From Zizania palustris (lineage: Eukaryota > Streptophyta > Magnoliopsida > Poales > Poaceae), in assembly GCA_019279435.1 (NCBI GenBank), contig JAAALK010000086.1, forward strand, positions 17,033,913 through 17,097,912: a DNA stretch of 64,000 bases, in the 5' to 3' direction. Of the stretch, positions 22,759 through 34,454 are shown piece by piece. The notes beneath the pieces are model-generated. The model was not told where the DNA came from. It saw only the letters and a program-made list of their open reading frames with translations, and did no database searches. Every line of letters begins with the position of its first letter. The first letter of the stretch is position 1. Position numbers and translations under genes: made by a program.

Positions 22759-24552
22759 GGAATGTCACCATTGTTCAGGTGCGAACTCCGTAGGTAAGGG
22801 TTTTGAGCCCTTCGAAGCCGACGTTCCCGGAGCACGAGTTCAGGAGTCAAGGAGCAAAAAGCACTTCCGCAACGAAGTGCTCAACATCATCGGGCCAAGA
22901 GCCCCGAAGTTTCAGCAAGGACAAGACCGCGGTCAAGGGGGCGAAGAGATGCCGCTAGCAGGGCCCTCCATCCTGAGCCAGACTTTCTTCTATAACATCC
23001 TGAGCCACCTGTAAGGATATACTAGCGTTGCGAGGGGACTATCTCAAGCACACTACAGGCCGAGGACTACTACGGGTGTCACGTACTTTATTGAGGATCT
23101 CCTGAGCGACACCCCAAAAGGAGTTCCCTTGATGCTCGATCGATCGAGAGCTCCATGAGGTACTAGATTGTCGGGCAGTGTTGCGGCCGGTAGAGCGAGA
23201 GCGGCTACCTATGTCATTATTCTCGATCTCTCTAGAGCTCAGACGTCTCGGGGAAGACGGAAAGTGCCCTCTTAATGGCAACAAGATTCGTCGTTGACAT
23301 GCGATATATGACATGACCCTTAAAGCCCGTCGTGGAACCATCTTGATTGTTTTGGCGTGAACCTTCGGCTACGGGAGCCTTGCCCCACTCTTGGCAAGTA
23401 GAGCGGGGATTAGGAGATTAGATTAGATTGGAGGAAAGGTTTGATATTTTTCAGAAGTAAGTGAAGAGTTGGGATTAACTAGATGAGTAAGTATAAGCTA
23501 ATTAGTGGCTTTGATTAACTAGACGAGTGTGTGTGTGACACTCAACTTCATCAACTATATACTATATATACTATAGTAGATTATTTGCTACTCTAACGTT
23601 AGTTATATGGTATTAGTGGCCTCCGGCCGGGAGCATATTAATTACACGTATTAACGAAATTAAATAAGTTAAAACCAAGTTTTTACCTGTAAATTTTAAA
23701 TGGCGTAGAGAGTACTGTTTACCAGGGGCTGAGCTCAATGGAGCCCATGGCTCCAGTCCAGGAACCTGGGTCCAAAAATCTTTTCAATATATATTAGCAT
23801 TTTTTATCTTTTGTACATCCCCTTAAACTAAATATGATGTATCGTTTAAAGTGACGTATCTCTTCAATTTTTCTCTAGTTCCAGCCTGCTGTTTACGGTA
23901 GCGCTTGGTTTACTGCTATCTGGCGAACCTTTCGTTTGTTGTTCTCTTCTCCGCCCTTATTTAAGAGTTCATCTTGAACAACTCCTTCCAGTTGGCATTC
24001 AGAGTTACAGACTTGTAGGTCAAAAGAGCAACATTGCGACACCCAACGAAAGAGAAATGGAAAACAATCCTTACATTACATTACCATGAAATTTCGCTAG
24101 TAGTCGAAAAAACTGATTTTTCTTGCATGAACATCCAAAAATAACCCATATTTTGTTTTAAAAATCCGGGAAATTTTCTCTAAGACAACAATACCTTTGA
24201 GGGGGTCGTCAGTAAAAAATCTCACATTTTGCACTCTTCAGTAGTTCAGTTCTCAACTACTACTGCAGTATCTAACGTCCCAACAAAGTAACAGATACTC
24301 CCCCGGCCCCTGCAAATCTGCACAGATATCTGAAAATCTCACATGCACGCAGTCTCCTAGATTTAAAACATCGAGGTGAACATAAAACAATCATTTTACT
24401 TGATTCCTAGTGATCAAAAGCTTGAATTTACCTTAATTTATGATACCTTCGAACATGGTGTAAGCTTCCAACTACCGATACAAGTGTCCGTCAACTTTCT
24501 CACGATGTAAATTTGCGCATCTTGCGCTCATAGCCTCATAAGTACCTTCCAT
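22759..24552. other. intergenic; probable continuation of the dead Gypsy element, then TBL promoter
   Basis: Bases to about 23420 have TTCGAAG-rich, GC-richer composition like the gag relic, but no recognisable protease or polymerase. The rest is AT-rich with no feature except the TATA box at its end. Confidence 0.35.
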
Positions 24553-24560
24553 TATAAATA
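24553..24560 (+). promoter_or_regulatory. TATA box of the TBL gene
   Basis: TATAAATA only 4 bp before the first ATG (24565). Transcription would then start near 24585, so translation should begin at a later ATG (24598 or 24604). Confidence 0.6.
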
Positions 24561-24603
24561 GGAGATGAAGGCTGGTTTACCATGTTGCAGTATAGACATG
24601 CTC

Positions 24604-27600
24604 ATGGCTAAAGAAAGAATTTCTCCTCCAAATCTCCATGGCCCAGATTTCATTCAAACTGGTAGCCAAGTATTTCCCTGCGGAGGAAAAACACTAGGAA
24701 TAATGTTAGTCTCGGTGTTCCTCGTCCTCGTTCTCTCAGTATATTGTCCTGAGCAGAGTTTCTTGTACTCTCCTATGCCGCCAACACACAGCTCTCATCA
24801 GAAGGCCATCACCAGTATGCTCTTGCTCTCCCTATTTCCTTTTGTGCAAAATTGTCAGTATAGTTTTGTTTTGTGTACTAGATGTCTCTAGCATCAATCG
24901 AGTTCTTGGAAATTTTGTTTACCTGGTTTTTCATTCTACATTTGCCCCCTCCACCTCTGGAGTATATATGAATGAAACTGCAAAATAAGATACAGGCTCA
25001 CAGTTCAGTATCAACTTAGATTTCAGTTTTTATGGAAAGTTAAATAGTACAGTTGTGAAATTTGTGGTTTGAAATGCTTACCGAGCCTTGCTACCTCTGT
25101 AGATTCAAATGCTTTCTTACCATTGAGATAATATTTTTATTATAGTTCAGCCGCACATATATTTATTCTTGTTATGTTATATATCAAATCAGTTATTAGG
25201 AAAACATATACCGTATGATTTCAGATATCAAAGAGAAAGTAATTAGAAGAAATTAATTAATGTGTACTTTCTATATTTGTCCCTATTAAATATAATGCAG
25301 TAGTAAAGTACAGTTGTTTAAAATACACAATAAAATACAAAACGATTTGTTTTAGGCAACTCTGATACACTCTAAAATGGTTTCCTTTTGTCAATCGGAG
25401 GGAACAAGTACTATAATACTATTTCCTCTGTTTGTGAATACTTGCCCATTTTGACCAAGAGTAAATGCATTTTGACCATTAATTTCAAAGCATGATTAAA
25501 ACAAATAGCTCTAACTATAGTATATTAGTACAATACTTTGAATCATGATTCTAATTCTACACCTTTTATACTATATAATGTGTTTATATAAAAAATATTG
25601 TTATTTTATATCCTCAAAATCAAAATTGACAAGTATTTGTGAACAAGGTAGTAACCCATAAACAAAAGAAACCATCAAAGTCACGGTAATTTTACAATGT
25701 CACAAAAATTAAGATAGCACAAGAGTCCCAACAGTATCAAGAGCAGCAACCTTGTTTTTCCAAAGAAACGCATGTAAGAGCATCTCCATTGTACTTGCTA
25801 TTTTTGACTTGCTATTCATAGCAACAGCAAGTCTCCCTATTTCAATTGGTTTGCTATTTTGCTATCTACTCCAATGTACTTGCTAAATGTGAATTGCTAT
25901 TCAAATGGAGCTATATTTAATCAATTTATATATATGCAAAGAAAATGAAAACAATTAAACAATCTCAATATTCAATGGAATAACAAGTTTGATTGACTTG
26001 TTAAGATTCTCCATTGTACTTGTTATTTTTAACTTGCTATTCATAGCAATAACAAGCTTTCTTATTCAAATTGACTTGCTATTCACTCTAATATACTTAC
26101 TAAATATGATTATCTATTTAAATGTAACTATATTTTATCAATTTATATACATGCAAAGAAAATGAAAATAATTAAACAAACTTGGAATAACAAGTTTGGT
26201 TGGCTTGCTAGATGTAGCAAGTGTGGAGAGAGGAATAGTAAGCCCACTAAAATAACAAGTCAAGTAGCAAGTACAATGGAGTGATTTTTTAGATCATACT
26301 TGCTATTTTATGGAATAGTAAGTGTGATAGCAAGTACAATGAAGATACTCTATTTGTGATTGATTTTCTCTCTATTCAGGTCATGGCTACGATGCAAAAG
26401 CCTGCAATCTGTTCAATGGAACATGGGTCAGGGATTTCGGAGGCCCAGTTTACACAAACATGACATGCCCAACGATACCAGAGTCAAAGAACTGTGGAAA
26501 GTATGGAAAGCAGATGGATTACATAAACTGGAGGTGGAAACCGCATGGTTGTGCTATGGAGAAATTCGAACCCCATCAATTCTTGACTATTGTCCGAGGA
26601 AAGACATTGGCTTTTGCAGGGGATTCGATTGCCCGGAACCAGATGGAATCACTGCTATGTCTACTCTCTCAGGTAAACATCTTGTGTTTATAGTTCTGCT
26701 ATATGTGTAACCAAAAGTAGTACACGTATCATCAGTAGCAGACTCGACTAACTTGCTTTTACTTTGCCAACAAGCTAAGATAGAATTGGGACAGGTCGTA
26801 GAAAAAGGCGTTCAGTTGCTAGTTTGTCAAATTTCAGATCACGCACTTTCCAGTAAAAAAATCCAAAAGTGCGTGGTGAAGATATTGAATATAAACAGGC
26901 ATCACAGCTCTGCAGGAGGCCCTGCCATGTTAATGAGATAATCCAAATATCTGCATATCTTTACATAGCTTCATTTATTTTATCCAATGAGGTAGAGAAG
27001 CTACACTTATTAAAATAGCCAAACAAGTCACTCAAGTGTTAGGTTATTGGGCCAATTGGGCCGGACGAACCGGTGAGCTGCGTTGCTAGGCACCTTTAGT
27101 CCCACCTTGCTCACATAAGGGGACTACGAGCCCCTTATAAGGGAGAGTATCTATTCTCTTTCAGGTCGGTCTTTTGAGATGAAGAGGACTCTCCGCTTAT
27201 AAGGGTGTGTCGGATGCGCATGAACGTCTAAATGTGGGACGAGGTCGGTATGGGCCAGTGTTGCGTGAGAGCTAAAATCCTGGAACGCTAATAATTGGTA
27301 TCAGAGCTAGCATCGCCATACCTAGCTAGAGGGCCCCTAGGAGGTGGGATGTTAGGTTATTGGTCCAATTGGGTCGGGCGAACCGGTGAGCTGCGTTGCC
27401 AGACACCTTTAGTCCCACCTCATCCACGCAATGAGGCTACGAGCCCCTTATAAGGGAGAGTAGCTACCCTCTCTCAGGCTGGTCTTTTGAAATAGAGAGA
27501 GCTATCCCCTTATAAGGGTGCGTTAGATGCGTATGAACACTTGAACATGGGACGAGACCGGTATGGGCTCGTGTTGCGTGGGAGCTAAAAGGCCTTGGGA

Positions 27601-28658
27601 CGCTAACATCAAGGCCCAAATTATTTATATGCTAAGTTGCTAACCTGGATCAAATAGCGCTTATAATGGAATGATTATGTAGTATCATGGTATTATGCAG
27701 AAAAACAGGCATGAAGTCGATAACCACTAAAATTTACCTTAGCATTAACACAAAATTTACAGTAGATTCTCTATCTAATTATTTATCATAGTAACTCTAC
27801 TTCATTTACCTAAAATTTCAGAAAAAATATCAGATTGGTGTGATTAATGATCCTAACACAAGTTTTACAAGCCTTTTCCAGGTAGAAGCTCCAATCAGAG
27901 TTAATAGTGATACTGAAGATAAATTTGTCACCTGGAACTTCAGATCTCATAATTTTACTCTCATGGTATTGTGGACCAAATTCATAGTGGCAGACTCTGA
28001 GAGAGAAATTAATGGCACAGCAGTTGGAATGCATGACATACACTTGGATAAATTTGATGCAAGATTAGCTGCAGACTTACACCAAATCAATATTTTAGTT
28101 ATATCCACCTCGCGTTGGTTCTTCAGAACAAATTATCTCTATGAAGGTGGGAAACTCATTGGATGCATATACTGCTCAGAGGATAACATAACAAGCTTCA
28201 GTGTCCCTATGGCTATACAGAGGGTCTTTAAGACAGCTCTTGCTTACTTGAACGACTGCCAGGACTGCAAATTGCAATTGACAGTGGTAAGGACAGCAAC
28301 ATCAACACATTTTGAAAATGGTTTATGGAATGCCGGAGGATCTTGTAATAGAACTGAACCAACGAGAGAAGAAGAAATGACCGATGAAAGTGAATGGGCA
28401 ATAAGAAATATACAAGTTGAGGAAGCTAATAGGATACAAAAGAACAACAGAACGGGAGGGACAAGAATAGAGATTATAGACATAACCAAAGCTATGTCAA
28501 TGAGACTTGATGCACACCCAGGGATCCATTGGAATAACCAGTGGATGAGGGGCTACAGTGACTGTTCGCATTGGTGTCTACCAGGACCAATTGATATGTG
28601 GAATGAGCTATTGCTCTCTGTGCTTAACAAATATAAGAACAGCTGGGAAGATCAATGA
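24604..28658 (+). CDS. trichome birefringence-like (TBL/DUF231) cell-wall polysaccharide O-acetyltransferase
   Basis: Three exons: 24604-24814, 26380-26672, 27882-28658 (426 residues). Splice sites are GTATGC/TTCAG and GTAAAC/TCCAG, with consistent phases. Exon 1 encodes a short cytosolic tail and one signal-anchor helix (GIMLVSVFLVLVLSVY), the Golgi type II layout of the family. Exon 2 holds the TBL domain start (CNLFNGTWV) and the GDS catalytic motif (FAGDSIARNQMESL). Exon 3 holds NFTLMVLWTKF, NYLYEGGKLIGC and the DxxH motif DCSHWCLPGPID near the end. TBL enzymes acetylate xylan, xyloglucan or mannan. LLSQVE just after the GDS region recalls xyloglucan acetyltransferases, but the substrate is not certain. 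The start at 24604 is chosen because of the TATA position and Kozak G(+4). Confidence 0.92.
25419..25651. repeat. Stowaway MITE in TBL intron 1
   Basis: Left end CTATTTCCTCTGTTTGTGAA pairs with the reverse complement of the right end (CTACCTTGTTCACAAATACT). TA dinucleotides flank both sides (25417-25418, 25652-25653). Confidence 0.75.
25777..26351. repeat. MITE with internal duplication, next to the exon 2 acceptor of TBL
   Basis: Ends AGAGCATCTCCATTGTACTT and the reverse complement of AGTACAATGAAGATACTCT are inverted. The left end motif recurs internally near 26010 (TTCTCCATTGTACTTG), so half the element is duplicated. The right end is only 28 bp from the acceptor at 26379. Confidence 0.7.
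27037..27608 (+). mobile_element. complete TRIM element in TBL intron 2
   Basis: Terminal-repeat retrotransposon in miniature, 572 bp. The LTRs at 27037-27293 and 27350-27608 both start TGTTAGGTTATTGG and end ACGCTAA(T/C)A. The short interior starts with a primer site TGGTATCAGAGC (27296), complementary to initiator-Met tRNA, and ends in a purine tract (GGAGGTGGGA). TCAAG is duplicated at 27032-27036 and 27609-27613. No coding capacity, so it must have moved with enzymes of another element. No 5S rRNA block, so it is not Cassandra. Confidence 0.93.
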
Positions 28659-29776
28659 TGCAAGACCTTTTGCCAATTCATTATATCCCTCGTGAGTTAT
28701 TTTTTACCATGTCAGCACCAAACATCTCTTCTGTCTTATTTGCAGAAACTTTTGTTAGATTCAGAGAATAGGACATATGATTATTGTGATATCTATACGT
28801 AAAACTATGAGTCTTCTATGTTGAAAGCACGACAAAGGATAGGACAAAAAATATCTCCTCACACCTACCTTTTCATCAATTCATTTATGCATCAGCTTTG
28901 AAGAAGCAGAGTTTTCAAGTTTGAAATCACTTGTGATCAGTAAGAGCCTATGGGCTAACATTTAGTCAAGATACATCATGGCCACTATTCATAAAGCTAA
29001 CTCATACTTCTATAACAATTTTGTGATGGCTACTTGATGAGTCAATTTTCTCACAATACATGCAACAGAAAAAAGTATGCACATGAAAATTAATGGTGAA
29101 ATAGAAGCATAGATTTATACACAATTCACTCTTATGAGTACCTGATGGCTGATGGTGCTCCAGCATATTCAGCTGGACAAGATTTTATCATCGAAGTCTT
29201 TGGTTGTGATCTCACTGTCAACAGAAGTTTGTGGTAATTCCTTGCTCATCAAGTGTTTGCACTTTTGGAGGCTCAGCCAAACAAATATACTCAGTCTGTA
29301 CAGTACTGTATCCTGCTTTCCTCTACATGTTGAAAGGGACTTGGTCGATTATCCTACAATGTAGATAGACACGCCTTTTCGCATCACGTAGAAAACAAGG
29401 CATGCCTTAAGAAGTTGTTTCCCAATTCCTCTCCTGGAGGGAAGAAACAAGGTCACATTATCGAAACATAACATGGGTTAACATTTAACAAACTAATCTG
29501 GATGGCACTAAACCATAGGTTTTACAGCTGACTTATCATGTAGAAACACAATAGGTAGAGGAAGTACTTACCTCTGATTGAAAGGAGAATAAAACCATGA
29601 ACTAAACCATTAGAGTTCTGTGTCGTAGCACAATGGAATTGTTCAGTTTTATGAATCTGGTTCATATTGAATGCATATGCTAAGGAAGCTCTTTGGCAAT
29701 CAGATCATGCTGTAAAGTGTAAACCCAAAACCTACCTGCTGGATAACATACTCGAATGCTCGATTTTACTTTGCAG
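28659..29776. other. TBL 3' UTR and intergenic sequence
   Basis: The first few hundred bases are probably 3' UTR of the TBL gene. No other gene recognised up to the GNAT relic. Confidence 0.4.
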
Positions 29777-31034
29777 GCAAGGAAATGGCCTTATCCATGA
29801 CTTCCTCAACGACGTCTTCATCAGTCATGTTGCAAATGTACGGGTACTCAAGCGGCGGCGTGGGCGTGGGCGGGGCACCGGGCGCGCCCACCGCGTCCAG
29901 CGACACCTCCGTCGTGCACGCCAACTCCCCATCGCCCCCGTTGTCTTCCTCCCGCTACCCTCGCCCTCCTCCTCCCCGCCCCCCGTGGCGGCGGCCCGGT
30001 AGTACCCCACAAGCAAGGTGGCGTGGGGCGCAACCGCGCAAGGCCGCGACGCTCGTAGAGGTAGCGGCGGATGATGAACGCCAGGAGCTGCTCGTACCGC
30101 TGTGCGGGGGACCACCTGACATTCTCGGCGAAGGATGATGCAAGGAGGCGGACAAGCGCGTTGGAGTCGGCGTCGCCGGCGGAGGTGAGGGCCCGCACCG
30201 TGAGGCGGCCGTGGGGGATTTTTTTAAATAATATTTTTTTAAAAAAAAAGAATTTCAAATTTGTATTCCCATTTCAAAAATTTGCAAAACTAACGTGCCT
30301 TTGCACCGCATGGCCTGCACGCCTGCAAAAAAGGGACATGGACTGACATCTCGATATGCATGCATGCATGGTATCTTTGGATATACATCTGACGGCTTAC
30401 AGCCATGGAGTTTTGCAACGTGTGTGACAAAACGACAGTCAAACATTTTCTCTCCTATTTTTTACCATGGGTACGTCGTAGCAATACGCAGTAGAAAGCA
30501 ATAGAAAATATCACTGGAAGGGGCTGAATTCAGTCAATTGTATATTTTGTGTAGCTGCACTTCAGTGAATTGTATATTCTGTGAAGCATCAGAGAGGCTT
30601 CAGGCAACCAACTGTTGACGCGTTAAAAAACATTTTGCATTTAGTGCTTGGAGAGTTGGAGCTACTACAAGGGCACATGCTTGATGAGACACTAGGCTAT
30701 AAGGTTATAAGGCTGCAAGCTTGCCACTGTCAGATGTATATCCAAAGACCATGCATGCATATTGAGATATCAGTCCATGTCCCCTTTTTACAAGCGTGCA
30801 ATGCATGCGATGAAAGAATGGCATGGAGACGTTGTTGGTCCGACTCCTGCTGATGTGGCAGCAATCGGTTGACCAAGAATCGATTTGACTTTGAGTCGGC
30901 TCCTGATTTGTCGACTGCATGTTAGTTTTGTAATTTTTTAAAACGGTAATATAGATTTGAATTTTTTAAAAAAAATCGCCGTGGGGGGTGGGGAATGGTG
31001 TGCGCGTAGCGGTAGGCGGTGAGTTCGTCCAGCT
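29777..31034 (-). pseudogene. decayed GNAT-type N-acetyltransferase copy, split by a MITE
   Basis: On the minus strand, pieces line up as a plastid-type GNAT acetyltransferase. LDELTAYRYAHTIPHPP (31032 downward) comes first. After a 761-bp insertion, HGRLTVRALTS...LVRLLASSFAENVRW and YEQLLAFIIRRYLYERRGL follow (30215-30030). Then, after frame changes, HATLLVGYYRAAATG, and lastly EYPYICNMTDEDVVEEVMD (down to about 29777). The acetyl-CoA binding end is missing and several frames are needed, so this is a truncated dead copy. Family assignment rests on motif memory. Confidence 0.65.
30218..30978. repeat. Mutator-type MITE with long inverted ends inside the GNAT relic
   Basis: Arms of about 190 and 260 bp are inverted copies: for example ACATGGACTGACATCTCGAT on the left, and ATTGAGATATCAGTCCATGT on the right. 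CCGTGGGGG stands at 30209-30217 and 30979-30987, a 9-bp target duplication as made by Mutator-like transposases. Joining the flanks at this duplication restores a continuous GNAT frame. Confidence 0.8.
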
Positions 31035-31222
31035 GTGTAAAATGGGAGAGTTGCTCTCCTACTAGTTGGTGAAATTTCCTCTTTTGTCCCATATGAGTGT
31101 ATGATATGTTGCCCCTGGATTTAGTTGTCAAACACACAGAACGTGGCAAAAAAAATAAACACCACTCAACTTTATGACATAAAAACAAAATTCCATGTAA
31201 AACCGACAGATCAAATTCATTT

Positions 31223-31385
31223 GGTTAATTTTTTCCAGGGTGATTACAATTTTTACAAAATTATAGTTTTTATGTTTATCAATATGTTATCGATGTATCA
31301 CATATATAAATGAGATCATCACAATTACTAACAGTGGCATAAAAACAAATTTTAAAAATATAATGGTATTTAAGTAATTTTCCTT
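31223..31385. repeat. second copy of the MITE at 9127-9272
   Basis: Same ends (GGTTAATTTTTTCCAGGGTG / TAATGGTATTTAAGTAATTT) and interior (CACAATTACTAACAGTGGCA) as 9127-9272, somewhat diverged. Confidence 0.65.
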
Positions 31386-32687
31386 TCGTTTCATGGAGGA
31401 AGAAAAAAAACAGTAGCCGGCTAAGATGAAGTACAATGTTTAATGTTCAGTTTTATTAAACCACAGTGCACCCGTTCAATGTTCACATGGTTGTTATACG
31501 GTGCTACGTTAACTACCTCAGCGAAATTCCTACGTAACGATCCTGACAACTCGGCATGCACTCTTTTGTGAGCTACTCACTGCAATGTGCTTCCGCTACA
31601 CTTGCTATGACGCCAACAACCAAAGAAGTTTGTGAACTAAACGCACATCAATTCTTCGTTGATGTCGCTCTAGAGGTTTCCTCTTTCTTAAGCTAGTCAT
31701 GGGATGAGATGGCCAAGAATGTCATAGTTGTAATATTTTCCTCTTGAACGGTGGCGTGGGGCTTCTGGTAATAGGGTGGTAGGCTAACGGCTATGAAGGG
31801 AGGAAAGAGATCGGGTAAATGAGTATAGATAGTTCATACTTGTATTCATATTCTATATTCATATTCATTTATTCGTTAGATATAAACTTATGAACAAATT
31901 CGATTTTATTAGAATTTTTAGGTGTGATTAATCGGACACAATTGTCATCCTAAAAACAGCGACAATATTTTTTGAAGGGGTCAACTTGATAAATTCACGT
32001 GCTTTACCGCCGCTCCGGCGCTTGCTCTCCTCTCTTGCGATGCCATCTCCGTAGCTGCAACCTTAAGCAGATACCAACTCTGAATCTTCTGAACCTTCTC
32101 TGCTTCACACAGCACACAAAATCAGCCGTGTGCAAGCAAGAACAAGAAATCAGCCTATGCTAATCCATTTGCTATATACAGAGAAGCAAAAGCCTGGGCC
32201 TGAGTTCTTTTCGTCCGGAGCGAAAGACTGCAGTACTGTTCGCTGCTCAGCCGAACCATCTTGATAGAAACTAGTACATGACCAAGCCGATCAATTGCAT
32301 CCCAATCCCTGCAGCCAACTGCAACCCGTACTGGCATGGCGGCATTACTACCCACATTTTCAGATCAAGAATCCCACCCAGTACGATCTCACAGTACGGC
32401 CACTAGCATACACGTCAGACTATTAGTGGCTCAGGGCTATCAGTTAGTCTCTGGCTCTCTGCACCCGACATGTTCCCGGTGACCGTCGGCCGTCGCCTAA
32501 ACTTGGGTATATATCGATCTGCACCGACGCCATTAATTGGGTGCTGAGAATGGTAGATGGATCTCGCTGGAAAACTTCAATTGCAGCAGCAGTAGTAGCT
32601 GCACATCTACTACTCTGAGCTCCAATCAAAGCAAGGCAATGCAAAGTATAGCTAGCTGCTTGTAGGTAGTAGTTAGCTAGCTAGCTC
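31386..32687. other. intergenic and PR-10 promoter
   Basis: No gene seen. The last ~300 bases contain GCTAGCTAGC runs before the TATA box of the PR-10 gene. Confidence 0.4.
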
Positions 32688-32695
32688 TATATAAG
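32688..32695 (+). promoter_or_regulatory. TATA box of the PR-10 gene
   Basis: TATATAAG, 85 bp upstream of the ATG at 32780; good spacing for a core promoter. Confidence 0.75.
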
Positions 32696-32779
32696 CAGCA
32701 AGGTAGCTGCCACCATGGCCATACCACAAGCAGCTAGCAGCCTTAACATTCAGCTAGAGGCTAAGGTCGAGATCGATCG

Positions 32780-33350
32780 ATGGCGTCCAAGGTTGAGCTG
32801 CTGGTGGAGGTGAAATCGGCGGCGGACAAGCTATGGACGGCGCTGCGGGAATCGACGGAGCTGTTCCCCAAGATCTTCCCGGAGCAGTACAAGAGCATCG
32901 AGACCGTCGAGGGCGACGGCAAGTCCGCCGGCACCGTCCGCCTCCTCAAGTACACCGAGGGTACGTAACGTTTCGATCGATCGATCGATCGAGAATTAAT
33001 TTGAGATGTAATGTTTCACGCGATTGATGGATGTTTCGATCGTTGATTGCAGGGGTCCCGATGGTGACGTTCGCCAAGGAGAAGGTGGAGGTGGCGGACG
33101 ACGAGAAGAAGGTGGTGTCGTACAGCGTGGTGGACGGCGAGCTGGTTGACTTCTACAAGAACTTCAGGGTGACGCTACACGTGACCCCAAGGGCGCCGCG
33201 GCCGGCGAGGACGGCGCCGGTGACGGCGCGGTGGTTAGCTGGGCCATGGACTACGACAAGGCCAGCGACCAGGTGCCCGACCCGGACGTCATCAAGGAGA
33301 CCGCCGCCAAGACCTTCCACGACCTCGACGACTACCTCCTCAAGAACTAG
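32780..33350 (+). CDS. PR-10 / Bet v 1 / MLP-like protein, reading frame broken by one base
   Basis: Two exons: 32780-32960 and 33053-33350. Intron GTACGT...TTGCAG, phase 1, sits at the position conserved in PR-10 genes. Exon 1 encodes strand beta-1 and the first helices (MASKVELLVEVKSAADKLW). Exon 2 continues GVPMVTFAKEKVEV...DFYKNFRVTLHVT. After 33188 the frame must shift by one base, as if one C of a run at 33185-33188 were lost, to continue into a normal C-terminal part (VVSWAMDYDKAS ... HDLDDYLLKN, stop 33348-33350). With the shift the length would be 159, typical of the family. As written, translation instead runs to 33462 with an Arg/Pro/Thr-rich tail. PR-10 proteins are small cytosolic ligand binders. 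This copy is a recent pseudogene, or the base was missed in assembly. Confidence 0.85.
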
Positions 33351-34454
33351 CCAGCCGCGCGCCATGGATTCATGTTCCGGCAGCACGGATGCGTACGTAC
33401 GTGCGACCGCACGGCAGTTCAAATTCTCGCAGGGCTACGTGTTGCTACAGTACGTCCACTAGTCCGTGTTTGTAGTGTCGATCGCTAGTTGCTGTCTGCC
33501 ATATATGCACGTGTGCATTGGTGTGTGACCGTGAGAGTGAAATAAGAAAATGTGCTCAAGTTTATTACTGTCTTATCCTGTGCTTGGTTCATCTAATTAG
33601 TTTTTCATTTGATTCGACAATATATATAGAATATAGACATGATGTACCATAAGTTGATGCGTTTAGCAAGGCTTCAGCTCCAACTTATTTGTCTTGTAAA
33701 GCTGGAGTTAAGTCAAACATTTTTGCTTAGGAATAGATTTCAGTAAAAATACTAAAATAATGAACTAGAATTGCATGAGCAAAGCCAGCCTCTACTTTCG
33801 TTTCGCCGTGATCGTCTTAAATAAATGTAATTTTATTCGATCGGTCCATTTTAATTTAGAGATTAAGCCACTGTATTACTTAGCCTAACTATTTAGTTAG
33901 ATTTCTTTCATTTTAATATGCTGGTATTCTCCACGCGGAAACAAAGAGATGAGAAAAAAATTCTCTTGATTCTTCAGGATAAGATGGTTACCCATTTGAC
34001 TCGGATAATTTTACTCACCGAGTTCTTAAAATAATAGGCATGTGAACAATACTACAATTATCAAGATTATGTTTATACATTTGATGACATTTTTAAGCGG
34101 CTAAACTATCAGCGGCAAATCACCGGTTTTGCGAATCCGATTTCGAGTCGTGTTGCCCGTTCAGGCGTTCACGGTTCACTATTAACGCACAAACCCAATT
34201 TCGAGTTAAGCACGGTAAACAAAACCGTTATTTAAAAACATCTACAATGTATAACGATTTACGTTGTATAGACACGTGGAAAAGTCTTTTAATAAAAACT
34301 TTATATCCTATAACATTTTTAAGGTGGTATCTTCGACAAAATAAAAAATGTATTTGTTTGCTTAGCAAACCCTCCCTTGATATAGAACTAGTATATTATT
34401 TAATTCATGAGACAAGTAGAACTTGTGTCCTCACTTTGCTTGTTTAGGCTATTC
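33351..34454. other. PR-10 3' region and intergenic
   Basis: A polyadenylation-like AATAAG follows at 33540. Beyond that the sequence is AT-rich with no gene seen. Confidence 0.4.

Noticed and set aside
24565..24603. Upstream ATG of the TBL gene as start codon
   Set aside because: A TATA box ends 4 bp before it, so it is unlikely to be in the mRNA; kept only as an alternative.
27037..27608. Cassandra-type TRIM with 5S rRNA promoter
   Set aside because: No 5S rRNA-like box A/C block is visible in the LTR.
30071..30920. Open frames across the inverted-repeat element near 30-31 kb
   Set aside because: They are translations of the MITE arms; mirrored frames occur on the other arm.
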